Part shown: one piece after another, positions 1 to 5,667 of the stretch
Numbering within the stretch: position 1 is the stretch's first letter
Layout of the letters: every line of letters starts with the position of its first letter
Source: Gammaproteobacteria bacterium
GTDB taxonomy: Bacteria; Pseudomonadota; Gammaproteobacteria; Granulosicoccales; Granulosicoccaceae
Direction: 5' to 3'
Assembly (NCBI GenBank): GCA_019634245.1
Contig: JAHQVR010000205.1
Coordinates: 1-6,442, forward strand
Length of the DNA stretch: 6,442 bases
Translations under genes and position numbers: made by a program
Notes under the pieces: model-generated
Seen by the model: only the letters and a program-made list of their open reading frames with translations
Told to the model about the DNA's origin: nothing
Database searches by the model: none

Positions 1-2939
1 CCTAGGCAGGCACTGTAGTAACTGGATGTGACATGACCAATCATGGTCATTGGTATCGATTGACTCGGATCCCAAACCGCTTGAGCACCCTCTTCTAGTA
101 CAACGGTAGGTTCTTTGGTGATTAAGCCAACGAGTTGTTTGCGGTCGGATCGGGTTAGATCTGCGCGCTGCATGCCGCGCTTGCCGATGTAACTAAATGG
201 TTTGTTGTTAGCTACCGCCCATCCGTGGTTTATATCCATCGGTGTGACAGACCCATCAGTATCCTGACCCACAATAACAAAACCCTTTTCGGCACGAAGT
301 ACATGCATCGCCTCGGTACCGTAAGGTGTGATGTTAAAGCGTTCACCAGAGGCCATTAATGCTTGCCAAACGTGCAGACCAAAGTGTGCGGGTACATTGA
401 TTTCATACGATAGCTCGCCGGTGAACGAAATCCGATAGACACGTGCCGGTACTCCTGCCACCGTGCCGGTTCGCCACTCCATAAACTGGAAAGCCTCGTT
501 GCCTAAGTCGATATCTGTACATACATCGGCTAACAGTCTGCGGCTATCGGGCCCAGCGATAGTCATGGTCGCCCAGTGATCAGTCACGCTAGTGAAATAG
601 ACATCCAGCTCTGGCCATTCAGTTTGTTTGTACAGCTCCAGCCAGGACAATACGGATGCAGCACCACCGGTGGTGGTGGTCATCAAAAAATGATTTTCTG
701 CTAAACAGCTGGTGACACCATCATCCATTAAATTGCCATCTTCTCCACACATCAGTCCATAGCGACAGCGACCTGGTGCCAGCTTGGCCCAAGCATTGGT
801 ATAAACACGCCCTAAAAACTCTCGAGCATCCTGACCTTGTATGTCGATCTTACCCAACGTGGAGGCGTCGAGAATTCCAACGCCATGTCGAGTGGCTAGA
901 CATTCTCTATTAACTGCCTCTTGCATCGATTCACCCGGTTGAGGAAAGTACCAGGGCCGCTTCCACTGACCCACATTTTCAAACTCAGCACCATGCTCTA
1001 AATGCCACTGATGCATTGGGGTAAATCGTTTTGGATCAAAGAGAGCGCCCACATGCGCACCCGATATTGCACCAAAACTCACCGGTGCATAGTTTGGTCG
1101 AAAGGTCGTGGTTCCAGTGTCACTGATGGATTGGTTAAGTGATTTGGCGACAATGGCCAAACCATTGATGTTGCCCGTTTTTCCTTGATCGGTACCAAAC
1201 CCCATCGCAGTGTAGCGTTTGACGTGTTCGATGTTTTCAAAGCCTTCACGCACGCTCATTTGAATTCCGGCCGCTGTGACATCATTCTGCATATCGACAA
1301 ATTGCTTAGGGGCGCGGCTGGGTGTTTTGACATGAGGCACCAAATAGAGCGCCATCGATTCGCCGCACTCTGGTTTAGCTACGGCAGGCTCCAAGTTGGC
1401 GTGGACCGAGTCGTACAACTCTTTGCGCGGTAGTTTGGTTTTTAATGCACCGTGCTCTATCGCAAATTCAGCGCTCGCCCTACCCTGCGTCAGTCCACTA
1501 CTGAGAGAATCGCTTAATGTCTGTTCCCCGTTGGCACTGCCCACTACACTCAACGCCGCGTTGGAGTTCCCCATGACAAAGCCTGCGATATCCTCTCGCC
1601 ATTCAGGTTTGTTGCCGGTGTGACAGGCCAAGTGAACCACTGGGCTCCACCCACCGGAGGTCGCCACTGTGTCACAGCGAAGCTGCTGAACCGGTTCGGT
1701 CACAAACGTACCTTTGGTGTTTAAAGTCGCGATGTCCACCCCTGCAACTGCACGCGTACCAAACGCTTCGATGACCGCCATGCCCCGGCGTACCGTGATA
1801 CCTTCGCGTTCTGCTCTATCAGCAACCGCACCGGGGTTCTGTCGAGTATCAATAATGGCCACAACGCTTCGACCAGCGGATTGCCAATCGAACGCACATT
1901 GATAGGCATGGTCGTTAGTCGTCATCAACACCAACTTTTGTCCAGGTACAACGGCATATTGATGAATGTACTGCGAAACCGCACCAGCAAGAAAACACCC
2001 AGGCAGATCATTGTTGCCGAACACCAATGGACGCTCATGGGCACCGGTGGCTAAGATGACCGAAGTGCTGCGAATCTTATGCATTCGTTGACGCGTAAGA
2101 TCACCTCTTTCTTTCACACTAAGATGATCGGCTCTACGCTCGCAGGCTGTCAAAAAATTATGATCGTGACATCCGGTGACCGTGGTTCTGGGCAGCAGCA
2201 GTACATTGGGATAACTCTCAAGTTCATCCAGGACTGATTGAATCCATTGCTGTGCAGGCGCATTATCGAGCCTTTCAGTGCTATACAACAGTGAGCCCCC
2301 CAGCTGTTCAGCTTCATCAATCAGCGCGACTCGTATGCCGGTTCGCGCCGCCGTCAACGCAGCAACCAACCCGGCTGGCCCGGCCCCCACTACGGTGACG
2401 TCCGTATGATGATTCATATGATCGTAACGGTCTGTGTCAGGCACTTTCGGGCTGCGACCCAAGCCGGCAGCGCGCCGAATTACTTTTTCATAGGTTTTCC
2501 ACATAAACGATGGATACATAAATGTCTTGTAGTAAAAACCCGGCGCCATAGCTGCCCCACCGATCTTGCCCACCAAAGACATCGCATCGTTATCGACACT
2601 GGGCCAACCGTTTACTGACGAACACGTCAACCCGTCGTAAAGAGCCTGTACGGTGGCTCTGACATTGGGCGTTTGAGTACTAATCGACTCTTCTAACTGG
2701 ACCAGCGCATTCGGCTCTTCGACTCCGGCGGTCATCAAGCCACGAGGACGGGAGTATTTAAAACTGCGACCGATTACTTTTACTCCGCTAGCCAGCAATG
2801 CAGAGGCGAGCGTATCGCCACGGTAGCCCTGATAACGTTTACCATTAAACGTAAAGTTGCAAGGCTCCGATCGATCAATCAACCCACCTGTTTTGAGGCG
2901 ATGCTTTTGCTGAACTTTTCTTTGGAACTCTTTATCCAC
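1..2939 (-). CDS. soxA: Sarcosine oxidase alpha subunit, 3' end cut by window edge
   Basis: Large subunit of heterotetrameric sarcosine oxidase, which converts sarcosine to glycine in the cytoplasm and delivers the methyl carbon to tetrahydrofolate as 5,10-methylene-THF, with H2O2 as by-product. The frame is open for 979 codons without a stop and ends in YYSACL at the edge; the family is about 965-1005 residues, so only a short C-terminal tail is missing. Domain order: an N-terminal ferredoxin-like fold (about 20-110, with GYRGDTLASALLASG and KYSRPRG) that lacks a cysteine cluster, as in sarcosine oxidases without an Fe-S centre; an FAD/NAD-binding segment with VVGAGPAG at 183-190; a second nucleotide-binding stretch near 337-360; GTDQGKTGN at 582-590; and a GcvT-like folate domain from about 642 onward (LDASTLGKIDI near 690, then TTTTGG and GQDTDG). 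The GTG start lies 2 bases after the soxD stop, implying translational coupling; no nearer ATG exists and the Shine-Dalgarno match is weak. Identity is secure. Confidence 0.96.
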   Translation of the reverse strand, partial: MDKEFQRKVQQKHRLKTGGLIDRSEPCNFTFNGKRYQGYRGDTLASALLASGVKVIGRSFKYSRPRGLMTAGVEEPNALVQLEESISTQTPNVRATVQALYDGLTCSSVNGWPSVDNDAMSLVGKIGGAAMAPGFYYKTFMYPSFMWKTYEKVIRRAAGLGRSPKVPDTDRYDHMNHHTDVTVVGAGPAGLVAALTAARTGIRVALIDEAEQLGGSLLYSTERLDNAPAQQWIQSVLDELESYPNVLLLPRTTVTGCHDHNFLTACERRADHLSVKERGDLTRQRMHKIRSTSVILATGAHERPLVFGNNDLPGCFLAGAVSQYIHQYAVVPGQKLVLMTTNDHAYQCAFDWQSAGRSVVAIIDTRQNPGAVADRAEREGITVRRGMAVIEAFGTRAVAGVDIATLNTKGTFVTEPVQQLRCDTVATSGGWSPVVHLACHTGNKPEWREDIAGFVMGNSNAALSVVGSANGEQTLSDSLSSGLTQGRASAEFAIEHGALKTKLPRKELYDSVHANLEPAVAKPECGESMALYLVPHVKTPSRAPKQFVDMQNDVTAAGIQMSVREGFENIEHVKRYTAMGFGTDQGKTGNINGLAIVAKSLNQSISDTGTTTFRPNYAPVSFGAISGAHVGALFDPKRFTPMHQWHLEHGAEFENVGQWKRPWYFPQPGESMQEAVNRECLATRHGVGILDASTLGKIDIQGQDAREFLGRVYTNAWAKLAPGRCRYGLMCGEDGNLMDDGVTSCLAENHFLMTTTTGGAASVLSWLELYKQTEWPELDVYFTSVTDHWATMTIAGPDSRRLLADVCTDIDLGNEAFQFMEWRTGTVAGVPARVYRISFTGELSYEINVPAHFGLHVWQALMASGERFNITPYGTEAMHVLRAEKGFVIVGQDTDGSVTPMDINHGWAVANNKPFSYIGKRGMQRADLTRSDRKQLVGLITKEPTVVLEEGAQAVWDPSQSIPMTMIGHVTSSYYSACL

Positions 2940-2941
2940 GA

Positions 2942-3214
2942 TCAGCTCACTGCCTCACCTACTTTGTAGGTGTTGAGAATTTCGTAAGTGACCGTATCGC
3001 GTGTGATATTGAAATACTGGCGACAGCCCGCCGCATGCACCCATAACTCACGATGCTCACCGCGAGGATTTTTTCGAAAGTACAAATACTCCCCCCATTG
3101 TTCATCGCTGCAGTTATCAGGATTTTCGGGGCGTGCCAAATGCGCTTGCCCTGAGGCATGAAACTCTTCTTCTTCGCGAAATTCTTCACAGTGAGGGCAG
3201 TAGATATGAAACAT
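2942..3214 (-). CDS. soxD: Sarcosine oxidase delta subunit
   Basis: Small zinc-binding subunit of heterotetrameric sarcosine oxidase, 90 residues, the usual family length. It begins MFHIYCPHCEEFREEEEFHA and carries C6-x2-C9 plus H60-x3-C64 (WVHAAGCRQYFN), matching the Cys3His zinc site known in the delta subunit. The central GEYLYFRKNPRGEHRELW stretch is also typical. The subunit has no catalytic centre of its own; it is structural in the alpha-beta-gamma-delta complex. The ATG start is the only plausible one and matches the family N-terminus. It begins 26 bases after the soxB TAA. I see no convincing Shine-Dalgarno sequence in that gap, so expression may rely on reinitiation after soxB. The TGA stop is 2 bases from the soxA start. 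soxB-soxD-soxA is the classical order of the soxBDAG operon. Confidence 0.97.
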   Translation of the reverse strand: MFHIYCPHCEEFREEEEFHASGQAHLARPENPDNCSDEQWGEYLYFRKNPRGEHRELWVHAAGCRQYFNITRDTVTYEILNTYKVGEAVS

Positions 3215-3240
3215 GGTGTCGGTGTGTTCGTTAGCCTAGG

Positions 3241-4524
3241 TTAATGCGCAACGCCAGCAGCGCCGTGTTCATCGATTAACGCACCGTCGTGGAACCGGTA
3301 CATCGTAAAAGCCTCGGCCAAACGATTCGGTTTACCCTGTGCGAGAAAATCCGCGAAGACATGACCAGAACCTGGCGTGGCTTTGAAGCCACCGGTTCCC
3401 CACCCGCAATTAAAAAATAAATTCTCAACAGGCGTTGCCGAGATGATGGGACATGCATCAGGGGTAGTATCGACAATGCCTCCCCATTGGCGATTCATCG
3501 GCACGCGACTAAAAGCGGGAAACAGTTCCAGAATCGCTTGGGCTGTGTGCTCAATAACTGGGTAAGAGCCTCGCTGCCCATACCCCAAATAACCATCAAT
3601 TCCGGCACCGATCACCAAATCTCCCTTGTCGGACTGGGAGATATAGCCATGCACCGCATTGGACATGACTACCGTGTCCAAAATCGGTTTTATAGGCTCA
3701 GAGACAAAAGCCTGCAACGGGTGTGACTCTAGCGGCAGTTCAAAGCCTGCCATTTTAGCCAGCACACTTGAATTGCCCGCTGCCACACAGCCAATTCTGT
3801 TCGCCTTTATCAATCCATGCTGTTTGGTTTGAACACCGATGGCTACACCGTCTTCAACGGCAATATCCGTTACTTCACATTGCTGCAATATGTCTACGCC
3901 CAATGCATCAGCGCCACGGGCAAAACCCCAAGCAACCGCATCATGACGTGCGACCCCCGCGCGAGGTTGCCAGCTGGCACCCAATACGGGATAGCGTGTA
4001 CGGCCGGAGCAATCCATCATCGGAACAATGTCTTGGCACTGTTGGGCATCGAGCACTTCACCATCAATACCATTGAGCCGATTCGCATTCACGCGTCGAC
4101 GAATATCACGCATGTCTTGCAGGGTGTGGCCAAGATTCATAACACCGCGTTGCGAGAACATAACGTTGTAATTTAATTCTTGCGACAGTCCTTCCCAGAG
4201 CTTCATGGCGTGCTCATACAAATGGGCTGCTTCATCCCATAGATAGTTTGACCGAACAATGGTTGTGTTTCGACCCGTATTGCCACCACCAATCCAGCCT
4301 TTTTCTAAAACTGCAATCCGCAGCGAGGGCATCTGTTTCGCCAAATAATAAGCCGTTGCTAGTCCGTGACCACCACCGCCAACCACAATGACATCATAAT
4401 GATCCTGGGGTTTTGGGTTCCGCCACATCCGCTGCCAGTTTTCCTGATGCTGCAGAGCATGTTTGATGAGGCCGAAGCCTGAATAGCGTGTCATGGTATT
4501 GCTCATCACTTGCGTGTTTGCCAA
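3241..4524 (-). CDS. soxB: Sarcosine oxidase beta subunit
   Basis: Catalytic flavin subunit of heterotetrameric sarcosine oxidase, a DAO-type oxidoreductase that oxidises the N-methyl group of sarcosine and passes electrons from FAD to FMN and then to O2. With the start used here it has 427 residues, near the normal length of about 405-420. YDVIVVGGGGHGLATAYYLA (43-62) is the FAD-binding Rossmann motif. GGGNTGRNTTIVRSNYLWDE follows at 79-98. H194 in ARHDAVAWGFARGAD corresponds to the family histidine that carries the covalent FMN. The C-terminal NCGWGTGGFKATPGSG (372-387) is the typical flavin/substrate region. The start chosen is TTG, with GGAG 7 bases upstream (4532-4535) and an in-frame TAG just before it. 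ATG codons at residues 7 (4506) and 11 (4494) are alternatives; the second matches the usual family beginning (M-x-RYS) but lacks a clear ribosome site. First gene of the operon, divergent from the BKACE gene. Confidence 0.96.
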   Translation of the reverse strand: MANTQVMSNTMTRYSGFGLIKHALQHQENWQRMWRNPKPQDHYDVIVVGGGGHGLATAYYLAKQMPSLRIAVLEKGWIGGGNTGRNTTIVRSNYLWDEAAHLYEHAMKLWEGLSQELNYNVMFSQRGVMNLGHTLQDMRDIRRRVNANRLNGIDGEVLDAQQCQDIVPMMDCSGRTRYPVLGASWQPRAGVARHDAVAWGFARGADALGVDILQQCEVTDIAVEDGVAIGVQTKQHGLIKANRIGCVAAGNSSVLAKMAGFELPLESHPLQAFVSEPIKPILDTVVMSNAVHGYISQSDKGDLVIGAGIDGYLGYGQRGSYPVIEHTAQAILELFPAFSRVPMNRQWGGIVDTTPDACPIISATPVENLFFNCGWGTGGFKATPGSGHVFADFLAQGKPNRLAEAFTMYRFHDGALIDEHGAAGVAH

Positions 4525-4531
4525 AAGCCCG

Positions 4532-4535
4532 CTCC
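4532..4535 (-). promoter_or_regulatory. Ribosome binding site supporting the TTG start of soxB
   Basis: GGAG on the minus strand sits 7 bases before the TTG at 4524. It is 25 and 37 bases from the two downstream ATG candidates, too far to serve them. This is the only good Shine-Dalgarno match near the gene start and is why the TTG was preferred, although TTG is a rare start. Confidence 0.45.
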
Positions 4536-4547
4536 GGCGCTATTGTG

Positions 4548-4564
4548 CGGTTTATACGTAACCG
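4548..4564. promoter_or_regulatory. Inverted repeat in the soxB leader
   Basis: CGGTT and AACCG flank a 7-base centre, and TACGTA within it is itself a palindrome. It lies 24 bases from the soxB TTG, inside the presumed 5' leader, so it could be a small operator or a short RNA hairpin. Five-base arms occur often by chance, so this is weak. Confidence 0.2.
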
Positions 4565-4615
4565 AGTGGCCGACTAGGGTGCACGATTCTTATCTGCTTG
4601 CGTCACCAAAGTCAC

Positions 4616-4632
4616 TTGAGTTCCTTACTCAA
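4616..4632. promoter_or_regulatory. Inverted repeat TTGAGT-N5-ACTCAA, possible operator
   Basis: TTGAGT and ACTCAA are exact reverse complements separated by TCCTT, a 17-base dyad in the middle of the soxB/BKACE divergent region. Size and spacing suit a dimeric regulator. It lies upstream of the putative BKACE -35 region and downstream of the putative soxB -10, so a bound protein could affect both genes. I cannot assign a regulator family from the sequence. Confidence 0.35.
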
Positions 4633-4643
4633 TCAACAAATGC

Positions 4644-4657
4644 GGTTCTAGAGAACC
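4644..4657. promoter_or_regulatory. Inverted repeat GGTTCT-AG-AGAACC next to -10, possible operator
   Basis: Two perfect 6-base arms separated by AG, ending one base before the ATTATAAT sequence. On the plus strand it fills the spacer between -35 and -10 of the BKACE promoter; on the minus strand it covers the expected start point of soxB transcription. A repressor bound here would block both directions. The binding protein is unknown. Confidence 0.4.
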
Positions 4658-4658
4658 T

Positions 4659-4666
4659 ATTATAAT
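4659..4666. promoter_or_regulatory. Palindromic bidirectional -10 element ATTATAAT
   Basis: ATTATAAT is its own reverse complement and contains a consensus TATAAT on the plus strand (4661-4666, toward the BKACE gene) and on the minus strand (4664-4659, toward soxB). Neither side has a good -35 hexamer at 16-18 bases, which would fit promoters that need an activator. Expected leaders are about 65-70 bases for the BKACE gene and about 125-130 for soxB. The start points are inferred, not seen. Confidence 0.45.
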
Positions 4667-4728
4667 GGCCCAAGTGATATTGCGCCGATAATTAACCCGT
4701 ATTCGGGCGACACCCTTCCTTAACCCCC

Positions 4729-4733
4729 AGGAG
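4729..4733 (+). promoter_or_regulatory. Ribosome binding site of the BKACE gene
   Basis: AGGAG stands 7 bases before the GTG at 4741. It is a strong Shine-Dalgarno match at good spacing and decides the GTG start. Confidence 0.7.
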
Positions 4734-4740
4734 CGTCATC

Positions 4741-5589
4741 GTGACCAAGAGTGATCGGAGCTCAGGTAAAACCTGTGTGATGGCAGCTCCCAATGGGGCT
4801 CGTTTGGTGCCGGACGATCATGCCGCTGTGCCGGTAACCATCGCTCAGACCATTGAGACGACAGTAGCGTGTCGAGCACAAGGCGCTCAAGCATTGCACG
4901 CTCACGTTCGCGATGACCAGCTACTGCATTGCCTGGACACCGATCGTTATCGCGCCCTTATCTCCGGATTGGAGACAGCCTTGGGGAAGAACTTCCCTGT
5001 GCAAGTCACCACCGAGGCTGTAGGGCGCTACAGTACTGACGAACAAATGCAACTGGTGAGAGATCTAAAACCTCGCTATATCAGTGCCGCTGTTCGCGAG
5101 TTTATACCTGACGATTCAGATGTAAACGCCGCCGCCGATTTCTATCGATGGTGTGTTCAAAACCAGGTGGGTGTTCAACACATTATTTATGACGATAACG
5201 ATTTACAACGGTATTTCGATTACAAAACCGCCGAAGTGATTCCCCTTGAGCACCAATCTGTCCTTATCGTACTGGGCCGGTATGTTAAAGATCAATTGTC
5301 GGATCCATCGTTGGTTGATCATTTTGCCAAGGCGCTCGAAGGCCACGATTTACGTTGGATGTTGTGTGCGTTTGGCCACACCGAAACGCAGTGTTTGGTT
5401 AAAGGAGCCCAACATGGCGCTGGTTGCCGTGTAGGATTTGAAAACAACCGTCTTCATCCCGACCAAACGATCGCCGAATCAAATGAAGAGCGCGTGGCAA
5501 CCCTGTTATCAGAAATCAAAGCCTCTACAGTGTCGCTTGCTACTGAGGAAGACATCCATTTCTGGCTCGGCGGCTATGCGAACGCGTAG
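4741..5589 (+). CDS. BKACE family (DUF849) beta-keto acid cleavage enzyme
   Basis: A 282-residue protein of the BKACE family (3-keto-5-aminohexanoate cleavage enzyme relatives): Zn-dependent TIM barrels that condense a beta-keto acid with acetyl-CoA, giving acetoacetyl-CoA and a shortened product. Visible family marks: APNGARLVPDDHAAVPVT (16-33); the zinc motif H53-x-H55 in LHAHVRD; REFIPDD (119-125); VLGRY (177-181); CAFGHTE (209-215); and RVGFENN (230-236), where E234 fits the other zinc ligand and R230 the conserved arginine. The position after the glutamate is Asn, not the Asp of the characterised Kce enzyme; this may be normal for its subgroup. Length is typical. The GTG start is supported by AGGAG 7 bases upstream. 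It is divergent from soxBDA, whose substrate is a betaine breakdown product, so 3-dehydrocarnitine cleavage is an attractive but unproven role; other beta-keto acids are equally possible. Its last 44 bases are duplicated downstream. Confidence 0.9.
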   Translation: MTKSDRSSGKTCVMAAPNGARLVPDDHAAVPVTIAQTIETTVACRAQGAQALHAHVRDDQLLHCLDTDRYRALISGLETALGKNFPVQVTTEAVGRYSTDEQMQLVRDLKPRYISAAVREFIPDDSDVNAAADFYRWCVQNQVGVQHIIYDDNDLQRYFDYKTAEVIPLEHQSVLIVLGRYVKDQLSDPSLVDHFAKALEGHDLRWMLCAFGHTETQCLVKGAQHGAGCRVGFENNRLHPDQTIAESNEERVATLLSEIKASTVSLATEEDIHFWLGGYANA

Positions 5590-5632
5590 AGGAAGACATC
5601 CATTTCTGGCTCAGCGACTATACGAACGCGTA
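5545..5632 (+). repeat. 44-base tandem direct repeat over the BKACE stop codon
   Basis: Bases 5545-5588 and 5589-5632 are adjacent copies with period 44 and 41 of 44 identical positions. All three differences (offsets 25, 29 and 35) are G in the first copy and A in the second. The first copy encodes the last residues of the BKACE protein (EEDIHFWLGGYANA) with its TAG at 5587-5589. The second copy keeps a TAG at 5631-5633 but lies after the stop and, because 44 is not a multiple of 3, in another frame; in its own frame it would read EEDIHFWLSDYTNA. The downstream copy is therefore untranslated. The pattern suggests a tandem duplication followed by drift in the copy no longer under selection. 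Confidence 0.9.
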
Positions 5633-5634
5633 GC

Positions 5635-5667
5635 AGCGACTGTTCAGGGTTGAACGCTCGATTTTTT
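5635..5667 (+). terminator. Weak candidate terminator after the BKACE gene
   Basis: GTTCA-GGGT-TGAAC (5642-5655) can form a 5-base stem with a 4-base loop, flanked by AGC/GCT that could extend it across a bulge. CGA and six T residues (5662-5667) follow. The stem is short and AT-rich, and the T run overlaps the last codons (Lys-Lys) of the convergent hydrolase gene, so the T tract may simply be coding sequence. It is the only terminator-like structure seen between the convergent genes. Confidence 0.25.

Noticed and set aside
1..6. CCTAGG at the left edge and again at 3235-3240, considered as repeat or element boundary
   Set aside because: Only six bases match and the flanks differ. The genes read through or abut normally, with no transposase or longer repeat.
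662..675. Perfect 14-base palindrome CACCACCGGTGGTG
   Set aside because: It lies inside soxA and results from adjacent ACC (Thr) and GGT (Gly) codons of the conserved TTTTGG motif; no reason to call it an operator.
1185..1909. Several open frames of 62-82 codons opposite soxA, on the plus strand and in other minus-strand frames
   Set aside because: They lie entirely inside the continuous, strongly conserved soxA frame, have no recognisable motifs or ribosome sites, and look like frame shadows.
2600..2880. Possible Fe-S cluster in the N-terminal ferredoxin-like domain of soxA
   Set aside because: The translated segment lacks the spaced cysteines needed to bind a cluster, as in sarcosine oxidase alpha subunits that use this fold without a cluster.
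3817..4176. 119-codon plus-strand open frame antisense to soxB
   Set aside because: The opposite strand encodes highly conserved SoxB, including the FMN-histidine region; the antisense protein has no recognisable domain and an unconvincing composition.
4695..4708. Small hairpin CCCG-TATT-CGGG in the BKACE leader, considered as attenuator or riboswitch
   Set aside because: A 4-base stem with no T run and no larger conserved fold; expected by chance. The sox/BKACE leaders do not show a glycine riboswitch-like core.
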